64,000 nt of DNA from positions 434,001 to 498,000 of the forward strand of contig JAIWNF010000035.1 in NCBI GenBank assembly GCA_025093555.1, given 5' to 3'. The notes beneath the pieces were generated by a model that had not been told where the DNA came from, ran no database searches, and worked only from the letters and a program-made list of their open reading frames with translations. The stretch comes from Circinella umbellata. Taxonomy: Eukaryota > Mucoromycota > Mucoromycetes > Mucorales > Lichtheimiaceae. The first letter of the stretch is position 1. Each line of letters opens with the position of its first letter. Below are positions 1-11,143 of the stretch, piece by piece. Both the position numbers and the translations under genes were made by a program.

Positions 1-125
1 AGACTTTTTTTTACAAGGAGAGAAGAACTTGTACTTTTTTTTCCGTTCCTTTTTCCGTTCACTCTTAATCACAAAACCCGCAACTACTACAACAGCGATA
101 GCAACTACACTTTATATATTCATAC

Positions 126-1356
126 ATGTCCCAGCCTTCGCCCTCACTCTCAAATGCAAAACAACCTCTTTTTCATCCATATGAGGGCGCTACCGCGTAC
201 TTTTGTAGTCACCACCCTCAACAGGACAGCAAATTACCTTGTATGTTTAAGACCAACCTTTGCAATGATTCAATGCATTGTCGCCATTGCTCTAACAGCA
301 ACAAAACGAACAGTCCGACTGGTGAGCACTTCAATAATAAACCATGGCGAATTGCTTTTTTCCAAGACGATCGCGATCATCATCAGTTTTACCAGCATGA
401 TATGCTTCGTTTAACAAAATCAACACTCCCTCAGCAAAGCGACAATGCTGTACCACGACGTCTTAGCTCGGGGTCAGCTTGCGAAGCCTGCCGTCGTCGC
501 AAGACCAAGTGTGATGGAGGTCAGCCATGTGCGTACTGCACTACCAATCAAATTCCATGCATTCATCGTGCCAGTAAAAAAAAATCTGCCCACCATTTGA
601 GCAGCAACAAGCAAACTGCTTTAATGATGGGGTGGACAACACCAATAGATAATAAGACCAGTAATAGCAAACGTAACATTAATAATAACAGTACTGGGCC
701 AGCAATAGCAGCAGGATTTGTTGCAGAGAGAGAAGAACAACGATTTCAGTTGATGGGATCTTCAACTCGAAAAGTAAAACGACCACTTTCAGCAATAAAT
801 GCTGATCATCATGGTAATACAGCAATAAAATTGGTTTAACATTTATGTGTACATACAATGCCGTCTGTACTAACATCTACCATCCCTTTACGTTTCAGAA
901 CCAAAGTCCATCATGAAACAGGCTAGCTGTTCTTCCTTGATGATTACACAATGGCCACAACAACAACGGGGTGATATTTCACCAGTTAAAAGTTTTTCAC
1001 CTCTATCACCAATATCCGATCATTATTCAACAAGTAGTGACAAAGCAGCAACATCAACAATGATCTCCACTTCAGCCGATCATGTGACGAAGGAAGCAAT
1101 GCCGAGTGTAATGGGTAAGGAGAGATCAATAGTACTGATATGATAAAAAAGCTTGTTTCAGGAAAAGGTGGAAAGTAAAATACAAATAGGTTTCTTTTCT
1201 AATCTTTTTGATTTTATAGATCAGCTATCATGTAGAACCTTTTCCGCCGTTACATTGGCAGCTGCTGACCAAAGGCCTAGCTATCCAATTTACCCTTTAG
1301 TTGCAAGAATAACTTCAGAAAAACACAATGTACGTCGAGGCTACGCATCCGACTAA
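126..1356 (+). CDS. Zn(2)-C6 fungal-type transcription factor
   Basis: Nuclear DNA-binding regulator of the Gal4-type zinc cluster class. Exons read as 126-813, 899-1114 and 1220-1356, giving 346 aa; both introns (85 and 105 nt) have GT-AG ends and keep the frame. The zinc cluster sits at residues 119-145: Cys119, 122, 129, 135, 138 and 145, spacing C-x2-C-x6-C-x5-C-x2-C-x6-C, with the basic run RRRKTK between Cys122 and Cys129. This is the canonical spacing. The flanks are low-complexity (Ser, Asn, Gln, His) and I see no fungal-specific transcription factor middle domain, so the protein is short for the class, as is common in Mucoromycota. The target genes cannot be told from sequence. The last exon (SYPIYPLVARITSEKHNV) is the least certain part: another acceptor at 1161 would give a different tail. 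Confidence 0.85.
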
Positions 1357-4300
1357 ACCCAACAATATTAATCACGGCAGGCTATGATAATTTGTATAAT
1401 CAAATAGCGGTTTCTCTTTTTTTTTCTGTTTTTTATATCCTTTTCTTTTACCTCTTATTATTCATTATTCTTTTATTATGCAAGCATAAACCCAACCTTA
1501 AATATTTTTTTTTATTTTTCCACATCCTACTATACAGTCTCTAGTTTTTTCTTTTTCATCTTTCTTTTATGTGCTAATATCTTTTTTAATTTATTCAAGA
1601 AACCTTTCTTATATGCATAAACCCCTCATTCTATTTTGGCCCCCCAGGATTTTATACTTACTTTTTTTTGGGGTACAGGGGGGGGAAATATTTTATGTAC
1701 ACCATATATCGCTCGTTCTTTTTTTCTTTATATATCAATATATCTATGATTGTATTCTTTCTATTACCGTATTGACATTCTTCTCCTGCGAATATTCGCA
1801 GATTTAATGTTCTACTATATTTATACATAAACAATCGATCTTTTTTTCATTTGTCGCCATTGCACGCGTTTATTTATATAAATATAAATATAAATATACA
1901 TTATTATTATTTCAGACATAAAATCACTATTACTGCTTTTTAGACATTTGGCAAGGATTGTTATTAGACATATATAAAGCTATAAATTCTGCCTAAAACT
2001 AGCAAATATTACAATAAACCGATTTCCACAATAGAAAAACCATTCAGTTTACTTAGTATTTGAAAAAATAATGTAAATGTAAAAATTTTCTGGGAGCTGT
2101 AAACTATCTCGGTCCGTTGCCTTTTTTATAGATTGAGTTTACTGCATGCTATTATTGTGACAGCCTTTTCTCTCTTCTTTAGAAAAAATAAACGATGCAA
2201 CGTGACGCATATATCAATAAGTCACATCAAATGTAAAAGAAATAGTCATAATACAATAGTGGACGCCGAGCGTAAATAAATAATAAGCAGATTATTTGTT
2301 GGGCAATAAAATACTGTAAGTATCTGCAGGGCTTTTTGCAGAAGATGTGTTGTATATACAGTAGCATAAATATTAAGCCATGCATTGCAGTCTCTACTGT
2401 TACGTCCGAGAAAAAGATTGTTGTACATGTTGTCTATAAATTAAAAAACATATTACCAACTGGTCTGATAAATATTTGGTAGTATGCCAATGCTTTTCTT
2501 TTATCCGTCAATTTAATTTTTAGTATTTGCTAACGTGCCAGCCAAAAGCCGTTCAGTCATCTACCATTTTATTATTTATTTATATAAATATTGTCGTCAT
2601 GGCAATTTCACAGGCTTTTGTTTTAGTTTGATACAATGATGCGGATTTTTTCTAGTTGAATTATATCCAAATAACATTGTACAGATACGTAAAATTATAA
2701 ATGTTTCTTACACTAAATAACAATGCCAACGTTTTTTTTTTGAAAATAATAAAAATTTGCCTCTGGTTATATTATATATTCAATGTTACTTCACATAATT
2801 CACAGAGATAAAGGCTACGTACCCTGTGAGAAGAGTTATACTGATGTCTATTTATTTATTGGGGGTTATCACTTCTTGATTACGTTTGTAAGCTCATTAT
2901 TATGAGTCAGATCGGCAATATGCATTTTCACGAATTTTAGAATATTCTTTTTCCTAAAGTTATAATAGCTCCTGTGCTGTTTGTTGTTGTGATTGCTTTT
3001 TCTGCTGCTGCTGCTGCTGCTTGCTGCTGAGTTTAATCTTACATAAATTTGGTTAATATAATACAAACTATTTTGTTAATCATCTCATTATGTCGTGGTG
3101 TTTTCAGCTTAGGTAATGCTTGTAACTTATATGAATAACTTTATATCTACACTAATTAGATATAAATGCTATAATATATTCTAAAGCTCTTCAGCAAGGT
3201 CTCTTTTTTGAGCGGTTGTCGTGGGGCTTCGGTAAATTTAAATGGATGAAGGGGAACGATGAAGGGGTTCAGAATTTCAGGAACACAAGTGCCTCCGTGA
3301 GGTGTCGTTGGATGTCATTGGTGAAGTAAAAGCCTTCCTTACAATATTTATGCTTTTTGGCTTAAAGTATTTACAACTTTATGCTCGTATTTTGAACCTA
3401 CAAAGTCTATTCTTAATAACATGCTATAGTGCTTAAAGGGTGTTTTTTTTTTCAAAATGGTTGCCCCTTAATTTTTTATTCTTAAAATATTTTATGTTAT
3501 ATAACTTTGTAAAAATGTAAATAAAGAAAAAGTTACTTTATGTGGGTTGCTACAAAACCAAAAAAAAATGTTACTATTACTAAGAGCTGTTGTACAGGAG
3601 TAGTTCACTCTTATCACTAATACAGCTAACTCTACTTGCAAACCATTTTCAACTTTAATTATTATGCATTAGGTGCAGTTGTTTGTATTGTTATGTTTAT
3701 TAGTTTCATAATGTTAATGTGACTAACCAGGACTTATTACTAGTGCGTATACTTTTTACTCGCACTAATTTACTTGTTACTGATTTGTTTAGCTATTTAA
3801 TAAAAGTTGTAATTCCTTTTTTCTCAATCAAAGTATTTGCACGAGCACAAGAAAATTTGAGCACAGTGTATTGCTATATTGGCTTACAGGTAGCAGGATC
3901 TTGATAATTAGCCAGTGCTTATTGGATTAAACATCATGATATAAGTTTAAGCTATTTTAATATACATTATATTTGTGAACGTGCGATCCACAAGAAGAGA
4001 TAAGGCTAATATCTTGTTCTGTAGATCAGACTTTTAGCGCCCCCACATTTGTTTAATTCCAATTGAAAAAGCTCATGTACAATAAAAAATCAGGAGAGCA
4101 GATTAACCGTGCATGCTCGCTTGCTTAGCTGGTATTAATATCTGTATTATGCACATATTTATTCTCAGGATAAATGTGCATTAAGTAAAATCCTGCTGTA
4201 CAACTTCAGACAGTTGTTTATAGATGAGTAACGATGGTATCATAACTTATTGTTTCCGATTTTTTTTTTTTTTTCAAACAAAGCATTTTTTCAATTGAGT

Positions 4301-5632
4301 CCGAATTCTGGAATTAGCAACTGATGTTTCCGATTGATTTTGTATTATTATAATGATCCTCGATGCAACTCTAAATAATAACGATTGAGAAACTATAGTA
4401 TACATATTGTTAAACAGGTACAGGATTTTTCTTAATGGTCGACGGAGCCTTTTTTTCTGATCATAGCATGGCATCTTTTTTCACTTTGGTGTTGGAGGGT
4501 AGTATAATTTCAGGTTGTTGGCAGAATTACAAAGTTTATAATAACGGTTGGGAAGTAGAACACTGGCAGCATACTTTTTCCTTGAACAAATGTGGCAATT
4601 TTTTCTACATATATTTACATAACAGATAAAAGCACATTCGTCTTAATAATTTTATATGACAATTAATCTTTATGATTTATTGAAAGAATATAAATTAACT
4701 GTCATAAAATTCGACACAAGTTAAAGATATGATGACAAAAAGATCTTTTAGTTATATCAAGGACAGATTCTTTAGAATCTCTGGTACTTTTACATACTTA
4801 AATCCATGACGCTACAATCACTTTTGTTTTGCGTTTTTGAGATGGATTAGATTTACTTTTTGATGAGTGGAAAGCGGTCCGATATCATCAACCTTGTCCA
4901 AAGTAAACTAACGACGAAATAAAGTTCTTTCTACTGACACGACTTTACGTAATTGTACCTATTACTTGATGGACTGCAAAAAGCAAACTTACTAATCAGT
5001 ACACTTTGGAAGTTAGCATCCAACTACGAAAAGTTCCATTGGTTATGAAACACAAGGTAAAAGATAAGAGTATTTTCCCAGTTATATTAACCTTGTTTTT
5101 TTGTATAGGAGCGATTTCAAAAGGAAATGTCTAAAAATTGATTACATGCGTACTAATACTGTAACTGTATTTAATTTTACAAATCAAAATTTTCTAATCT
5201 AACGGGATCCAATCAAATGCTATTATATAAAAATAAAATAAAAAAATGGTATGATGGCAAGTTAATAAATGAAGTGTCTGTTATCATTACATAATCATAC
5301 TATTATTAGTACTAAGGATCCATTCACAATTATCCCCACTATATATATTAACTTACCATAAGCGAATTAAAAGGAACCCGCCAGATTATATTTTGACATG
5401 TAAAAAAATAATAATAAATTTTAATGAGAACCATTGCTTTCTTACACAATTGTTTGATGATAATTATATAGAAGTTACAAAGATATAATGCATACAAAGT
5501 AAGACAGCCCAATGCTTCTTCCCTCTCAGGTACGTACACCAACATAGATAAAAAAAATTATATGGTTCACTTTGGATAGTCTCTGCCAAACAATACCGTT
5601 GCACAGCTTTTTTTTTCACAAAGTGAGAAAAC
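1357..5632. other. Gene-poor AT-rich stretch
   Basis: No ORF here has recognisable domains, and no chain of splice-compatible exons was found on either strand. The DNA is rich in poly-A/T runs. A short CTG/CAG tract lies near 3000-3030. The region 3180-3340 is a little more GC-rich but carries no readable protein. Nothing further can be supported. Confidence 0.5.
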
Positions 5633-5690
5633 GTTACAACGACATAAAGATTTTTACAGCGACATAAAGATTTTTACAACGACATAAAGG
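5633..5690. repeat. 20-bp tandem repeat, about three copies
   Basis: A 20-bp unit (gacataaagatttttacarc) starts at 5641, 5661 and 5681. The third copy is partial, and the tail of a preceding unit lies at 5633-5640. The copies differ by single bases. It lies in non-coding AT-rich DNA, so it is a young microduplication rather than a gene feature. Confidence 0.8.
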
Positions 5691-6592
5691 TTTGAGTATC
5701 CATAAGGAATCTCCCAGAAGCCGTGGACCCAGGGGGCCTTGAAGTTTGTATCAGCTGTCTTAGGAGCTACAATCATAATAAAGAAACACATGTCATTATT
5801 AGTAAAAAAATCATACTGTTGTCCAAAGTACGGTAGAATAAACAAGACGTGATATCTTTTTGTGCTCTAAAATTAAATTCTAAAATGCGAGTTCGTCTAT
5901 GCCGAAACCACTAATAATGACAATGAATTCTACTTTTAAAGTGATAGGATGGATAAGAATAGCTAATATATTTATTGAATATATTCGAAGAAAAAAAAAG
6001 ATAGAGATAAAAAAATAGCTAAGGCTAATGAATACGTATGTATAATAAAATAAAGACGGAAAGAATCACCCGAAGATGAACTTATTACAAGGATTGCGAA
6101 GATTATTTTATAATAAATGAATCCCATCAAGGGTGATAAATTAAGATAATGAGTAAAAAAAGTCTTTGGTCAATTCAGAATCAGTGTAACTATAACACAG
6201 CAAATATGTTTCATGCTTCATTGTTTTTATTATTAACTGATCAAAACCTAAAAGACAAGCCAAGTATGAAAGATCTTCGTATTTTGGATGCCGTTATACT
6301 GATTTTGTTAAACTACCTAACGATAAATAACGACATGTTGTCAATTTTTTTTTTGCTTCTAAACTGAACAGCAATGACCACAGCAACTATTTTTTCATTA
6401 ACTCACTGGTAGTCCAATCTGTTGAAATAGCAATCGGCAAAGAATAATAATAGTAATAATATATCCATAATAAGATTAATGAAAAAGATGACGGTATCTT
6501 GCAGATTCAAGCTGAACAAGATCAAACTATGCAACATTTACATTATCAATGATCATGTATTTTTCAGATTGGTTAATAAAAATCTTTATGAC
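5691..6592. other. Gene-free AT-rich stretch
   Basis: Only short, compositionally random ORFs are present on both strands. I see no protein motifs, no RNA gene and no clear repeat. Confidence 0.5.
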
Positions 6593-6700
6593 AAATACGA
6601 AAAACTATAATTCCCGATTACGAATTATTAAATAGTCGTTTACGAAAATTACATTTGCTCGATTGCGAAAATTTATAGTCTCAAAAGCGAAAAACTTTGT
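6593..6700. repeat. Degenerate 22-23-bp tandem repeat
   Basis: About five imperfect units follow each other. Each carries a core like TTACGAAAA, followed by an A/T stretch and usually closing in CG. The cores (tacgaaaa, tacgaatt, tacgaaaa, tgcgaaaa, agcgaaaa) recur every 21-23 bp. The repeat is strongly diverged, so it is old. No coding potential was seen. It lies about 380 bp left of the foldback element. Confidence 0.5.
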
Positions 6701-6889
6701 CACCATATACAAAGAACTAGTTACCCAGTAACGAGAAGAATACTGTAGTGCGAAGTGTTAATATCTTGTTTAATGGCGTAGTCGTTTTTTGCATTTGTTA
6801 GTGTTGGGGTGGTCATGGAACCACCTTGGTTTTTCTTATGTAACCATAGTTATTATATCCATTTTGGTTGTTATTAGATTATTGTCAAA

Positions 6890-7081
6890 GCAAGCTGTTG
6901 AGAGGCTTTGCATAAATTCGTCACTAAGCATTAGTGGTTTTATAGTTTTCTTTTTTAGGTACTTGGTGTTTGATACTAGCTGGAATTTTGAGGGCGTCAA
7001 TAGCGTAGTTTCTTGCGATCCTTTCTTGATGTTTAGCTTTAATGATCCTAAAGATTGCCAAGCGTTTGATCTTCTCGTTTG
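6890..7081 (-). pseudogene. Decayed transposon-like coding remnant, distal part
   Basis: Read on the minus strand from 7081, one frame gives a protein-like stretch beginning RTNEKIKRLAIFRIIKAKH and running into IKHQVPKKENYKTTNA before a stop. It is the continuation of the remnant at 9776-10725. If the foldback element and one copy of its 8-bp duplication are removed, both parts join in the same frame, with a TAA three codons before RTNEK. The family is unknown to me. The proximal part carries a helix-turn-helix-like segment, which suggests a transposase or transposon-borne DNA-binding protein. Confidence 0.45.
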
Positions 7082-7089
7082 TTCTTTAT
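7082..7089. repeat. Left 8-bp target site duplication of the foldback element
   Basis: The octamer TTCTTTAT lies directly before the left terminal inverted repeat. It is matched exactly by the octamer at 9768-9775 directly after the right terminal repeat. Such exact flanking duplication is the signature of transposon insertion. Confidence 0.85.
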
Positions 7090-7730
7090 GGGTAGTGCTA
7101 CCTGTGCGATTTTTTTTTCTTAGCGGTGCGATTTTTTTCTCGCGGGTTTTAAATTGTAGTGATACAGCGCAAACAGCCATAGCCAATCCTCTAGTGATAT
7201 TACCAGTACGACTTCTCTTACTAAACATACTTCATTAAGACTCATACATTTTTTTTCTCTAAGTATAATAACTTCTTATGAATGATATTCGTTTTAATTA
7301 ATTTTACACTATTGAAACCAACCTACTAAAATTAATACGTAATATAGAATATACGTATAAATTTTTACTGTTCATTGATGATAACTTATCTACAGAAAGG
7401 AGATAATTTTCTTGAATTTTTTGATTAAAATGGCTTTATTGGTGCGATTTTTTTTATCTTTTTTAAAAAAAATTACAAGTGCTTATCCGTGCGATTTTTT
7501 TGTCTGGGCGTAAAATATGAGAAAAAGCTGTGCGATTTTTTTTTTAATTCTAAATGCCATAGCTAACAGTTTATCTGATAATGTAAAATTAGTCCACTAA
7601 AATATAATATAAAGGTATGTCGATAATGACTAGTTATTAGCACTGACTTGCTCAATATTATTCACAAAAAAGAAGATAATACTCTTGGGTTATTTGATTA
7701 AAATGGCTTTATTTGTGCGATTTTTTTTCT
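7090..7730. repeat. Left long terminal inverted repeat of the foldback element
   Basis: This arm is near-identical in reverse complement to the outer and inner parts of the right arm. It contains six copies of a GTGCGAT motif followed by a T-run, near 7107, 7126, 7442, 7489, 7530 and 7716. An ORF-like reading on the minus strand (MFSKRSRTGNITRGLAMAVC) occurs in both arms and is just repeat sequence, not a gene. Confidence 0.8.
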
Positions 7731-8848
7731 AACTCACTGGTTCGTGAATTATCTTATTAACAGCATCTATTTATTTGGTATTTTATTATTATTTTGTCGA
7801 TCTTATCAACGATAATACAATGGTTTCAATATAGCAACAATCAATAATATTATCTTCTGCATTGTATTGAGTATTCTTCAAACTACTTCAGAAAACAGTT
7901 GCATCATTGTAGATAGGAGACACATAAAGTAAAAACATAATTAGTTTTATGTCCCTCTAATTTGAAGTATTGTTAATTGACGTGCATACGTACGTATGAT
8001 CAGAACATTCCGAGTGTGTTAGTTAGATATAAGAGACATCCTTTGATGATTAGATACGTACATGAGTAATTTCTGTAGGGAATAATATCAATACTAGACC
8101 TTGATTTAAAATGTTTTCGAATTTTCTGATCGACAAATGAACAGTGCTCATCCATTCTTGAAACAACATTTCCTGGCAAATGTTCCACAAGAAATAAAGC
8201 AAAACGTTCTGACCTTCATTTGTTTTACAACCTGCTCCTTCTGTAAATATGTATCACCAGTCAGTATCTATTTATTATTTGATATTGACACAATTACGTA
8301 CTATCATAGCAAAAACTATAGAAGTTACTACCTAATTTACTGACCACCTTTATGCCCATCATGTACTTAATCCACGGTTAGGTAAATGTAGTTTGAAGTA
8401 CTGTACCACGAGTTATGCTGCCCATGAAAACATTTTTAAACGATATTTTCTATTTTTGTTGATTAGTGTTGTGCTGTTTAAAGCTCCAGAATTATATAAA
8501 ATTTGCTACACATTTCCCATATAAGATGAAGTTTGATGATGTACATTCGAAAATAGATAGTATAAATGACTAGTGGCATACTCTGCTTCTATACAGTTGC
8601 ACCTCTGTTGAGCAATAAAGTAGACGATTCTTGACTCGCTTTGACACACGTGGCTTCAGACGGAAAACTCCATATCCACGATTTTCCCATTAAAATGAAT
8701 TTACAAATGGATATAGTCAGCTTATTGTTTTATACAGTTTTGGCTTGGAACATTACACTATAAGCAATATGTAAAATATTAAGTTAAATCGAACAGATAA
8801 TGAGTTATGTTAATAGAAGATCTATGTAGTCATGGAGATCATTTCTAA
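7731..8848. other. Loop of the foldback element
   Basis: About 1.1 kb of unique AT-rich DNA between the two arms. The longest ORFs (62 codons on the minus strand at 8000-8188, 68 on the plus strand at 8137-8343) overlap each other and show no transposase motifs. I see no other structure. Confidence 0.55.
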
Positions 8849-9767
8849 AAAAAATCGCACAAGTAAAGCCATTTTAATCAAATAACCCAAGAGTATTATC
8901 TTCTTTTTTGTGAATAATATTGAGCAAGTCAGTGCTAATAACTAGTCATAATCGACATATCTTTATATTATATTTTAGTGGACTAATTTTACATTATCAG
9001 ATAAACTGTTAGCTATGGCATTTAGAATTAAAAAAAAAATCGCACAGCTTTTTCTCATATTTTACGCCCAGACAAAAAAATCGCACGGATAAGCACTTGT
9101 AATTTTTTTTAAAAAAGATAAAAAAAATCGCACCGCACTACCAATAAAGCCGTTTTTAATCAAATAATCCAAATGCATTATCTGTTTTTTGTGTATAATA
9201 TGCGAGCAAGTTGGTGCTAATAACTAGTCATTATCGACATACCTTTATATTATATTTTAGTGGACTAATTTTACATTGTCAAATAAACTGATAGCAATGC
9301 CATTCAGAAGTAAAAAAAAAATCGCACAGCTTTTTCTCATATTTTACGCCCAGACAAAAAAATCGCACGGATAAGCACTTGTAATTTTTTTTTAAAAAAA
9401 AATGAAAAATCGCACCAATAAAGCCATTTTAATCAAAAAATTCAAGAAAATTATCTCCTTTCTGTAGATAAGTTATCATCAATGAACAGTAAAAATTTAT
9501 ACGTATATTCTATATTACGTATTAATTTTAGTAGGTTGGTTTCAATAGTGTAAAATTAATTAAAGCGAATATCATTCATAAGAAGTTATTATACTTAGAG
9601 AAAAAAAATGTATGAGTCTTAATGAAGTATGTTTAGTAAGAGAAGTCGTACTGGTAATATCACTAGAGGATTGGCTATGGCTGTTTGCGCTGTATCACTA
9701 CAATTTAAAACCCGCGAGAAAAAAATCGCACCGCTAAGAAAAAAAAATCGCACAGGTAGCACTACCC
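8849..9767. repeat. Right long terminal inverted repeat with internal tandem duplication
   Basis: This is the reverse-complement partner of the left arm. It contains two diverged copies of a segment of about 280 bp, roughly 8849-9130 and 9131-9413. Each runs from an AAATCGCAC motif through a conserved stretch (gctaataactagtcat, then tttagtggactaatttt) to the paired motifs around ttttacgcccagac. The left arm has this segment once. Nine A-run/ATCGCAC motifs are visible. Confidence 0.75.
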
Positions 9768-9775
9768 TTCTTTAT
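9768..9775. repeat. Right 8-bp target site duplication of the foldback element
   Basis: TTCTTTAT follows immediately after the right inverted repeat and equals the octamer at 7082-7089. Confidence 0.85.
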
Positions 9776-10725
9776 AGTATTGTTCGAGCTTCAGCCAAGT
9801 CGTTCCACTGTTCCAAGACATGCCTGAGTTGTTCATAGATTTTAGCAGCAACTTTGGCTTGAAATCTGACTGTCTCTGATACTTCATACATTTTGAGATA
9901 TTATCGGACGTGTCTGTCTTGATTCGTTGTTTAGGAAATAGTCCACTCATCTTACTCATACTTTTTGCATTCTTTTCTAAATCTTTTGGAATTTTCGTTT
10001 TGTTGTTGTTTAGTAGTGTTTCCAAACTCGGTAACGATTTCCACTAGAAGCGAGCATCGGCTTTGTTTCTCTTCTTGTTCTTGATTGTATCATTTGTTAA
10101 ATCTATTATAGAGGTTGTTGAGTTGTTCTTGAGATAGTTGAGCTTATTATCCCCCATTGTTAATTCCACGAATGCACGGTTTTTGAAGGTATAAGAGAAG
10201 AGAGATTATTATATTTTATTTAGTTTATACATTTTAGAAAAGGAAAATAAAGCGCGGCTATTGTTGGAGCCTGTAGCCCTGTACGACATTTTTTGATTTC
10301 GCTTTGTCAACAGTACAATTGTTACAGGAATAAGTCCTCTCGAGTTACGACCAGTATGTGGATTGACGTTTGCAGCCTCCGCAGCTTGCTTGTTCTTCAT
10401 CCCTTTTTCGAAAACAAAGTAAAGATACTACAACAATATATCTTTTTCAGTATAAACATTATACTCGGTATCTCTTTCATTTCTAAATGATGCTTTCTTC
10501 ATCCTAACATCAGGAACTTCAATCTCGTGTAATTCTGAATAAGTATTGTTTTTAACAAGCTTCTTGAGATCAGTTATTTTCTTTAGACGGAAAGAAGGTG
10601 ATTCGTCGCATGCTGTCGCTTCGTTACCCTTATCATCAAAAATGTTACCTCTTCCATCTTCAGAGTAAAAAGTTATGTTAGAATCTATTTTTGAGTTAAT
10701 TGATGTAAAAAGCTATGATGAGCAG
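9776..10725 (-). pseudogene. Decayed transposon-like gene with helix-turn-helix segment
   Basis: On the minus strand from about 10690, a readable frame runs through KKITDLKKLVKNN and YTEKDILLL, then a TAG, then YLYFVFEKGMKNKQAAEAAN and VNPHTGRN. The pattern of a charged helix, then an FEKxxxxxQAA helix and a second short helix, resembles the homeodomain-like N-terminus of Mucorales transposon proteins. Further on the frame changes repeatedly. One stretch (VSETVRFQAKVAAKIYEQLR, then HVLEQWNDLAEARTIL) is clearly protein-like, ends in TAA and would continue at 7081 across the foldback insertion. Multiple frameshifts and stops make it a pseudogene. Its family name is not certain. Confidence 0.5.
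10195..10330. repeat. Dispersed repeat shared with 18415-18540
   Basis: The sequence from agagattattatattttattta through aataaagcgcggct to the segment around gcgaaatcaaaaaatgtcg matches, in opposite orientation, the DNA at 18415-18540. It overlaps the 3' part of the HTH-containing pseudogene, so the second locus is probably a fragment of the same element family. Confidence 0.65.
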
Positions 10726-11040
10726 TTGACATGATCGATTTTTCAGAATGTGACCAATTGACGCTGCAATTCGGGGGGACATTTTCTAATTAAAGCCAAA
10801 AATCGTCCAAAATCGGGGGTCTAGTTTAAAAAAATTAATTTGCAACTTGAGAGTGATGTACGTTGACTTTAAATGAGTAAAACTATTGGCTATTTATTGA
10901 TATAGCTGTTAATAAAGAGATATTCTATAGCGTATATAATGAGGGTAAAACTTACTACTCTCGTAGATAAAAGTAAAGTAAAGAAAAGAATGGAAAAATG
11001 TGGTGGGTGGAGTCAAAGTACAAGATTAAATAACAATCTA
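10726..11040. other. Spacer between transposon remnants
   Basis: A short spacer with two similar G-rich words (aattcggggggacatttt and aaaatcgggggtctag) and otherwise AT-rich DNA. No gene is supported. Confidence 0.4.
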
Positions 11041-11143
11041 AGACCAGCCACAGCGGTGCTGTTACAAAATTGTAAACACCAAAAACTTTGATAAGTTGTT
11101 CCTCTTCATAAAATTATTGATTCTGTTCATTAATACAACAACG

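Larger units (their letters stand above)
7090..9767. mobile_element. Non-autonomous foldback DNA transposon with 8-bp target duplication
   Basis: The element is 2678 bp long. Its long terminal inverted repeats begin GGGTAGTGCTACCTG, then TGCGAT and a T-run. The left arm is 7090 to about 7730; the right arm is about 8849-9767 and is some 278 bp longer because an inner segment is tandemly duplicated. The arms enclose about 1.1 kb of AT-rich DNA with only short ORFs of up to 68 codons, so no transposase is encoded. An 8-bp duplication flanks it exactly. Target duplications of 8 bp are known for hAT, P and Merlin elements; long arms with GGG ends recall Mutator-like foldback elements, whose duplications are usually 9-10 bp. 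The superfamily stays open. Confidence 0.85.

Noticed and set aside
3001..3030. CTG/CAG repeat as part of a coding polyglutamine tract
   Set aside because: The surrounding frames are short and closed by stops; it is a simple repeat in non-coding DNA.
6789..7238. 149-codon plus-strand ORF and its minus-strand counterpart as genes
   Set aside because: Both run across the left end of the foldback element. The part inside the element recurs at 9629 as inverted repeat, so the frame is a junction artefact.
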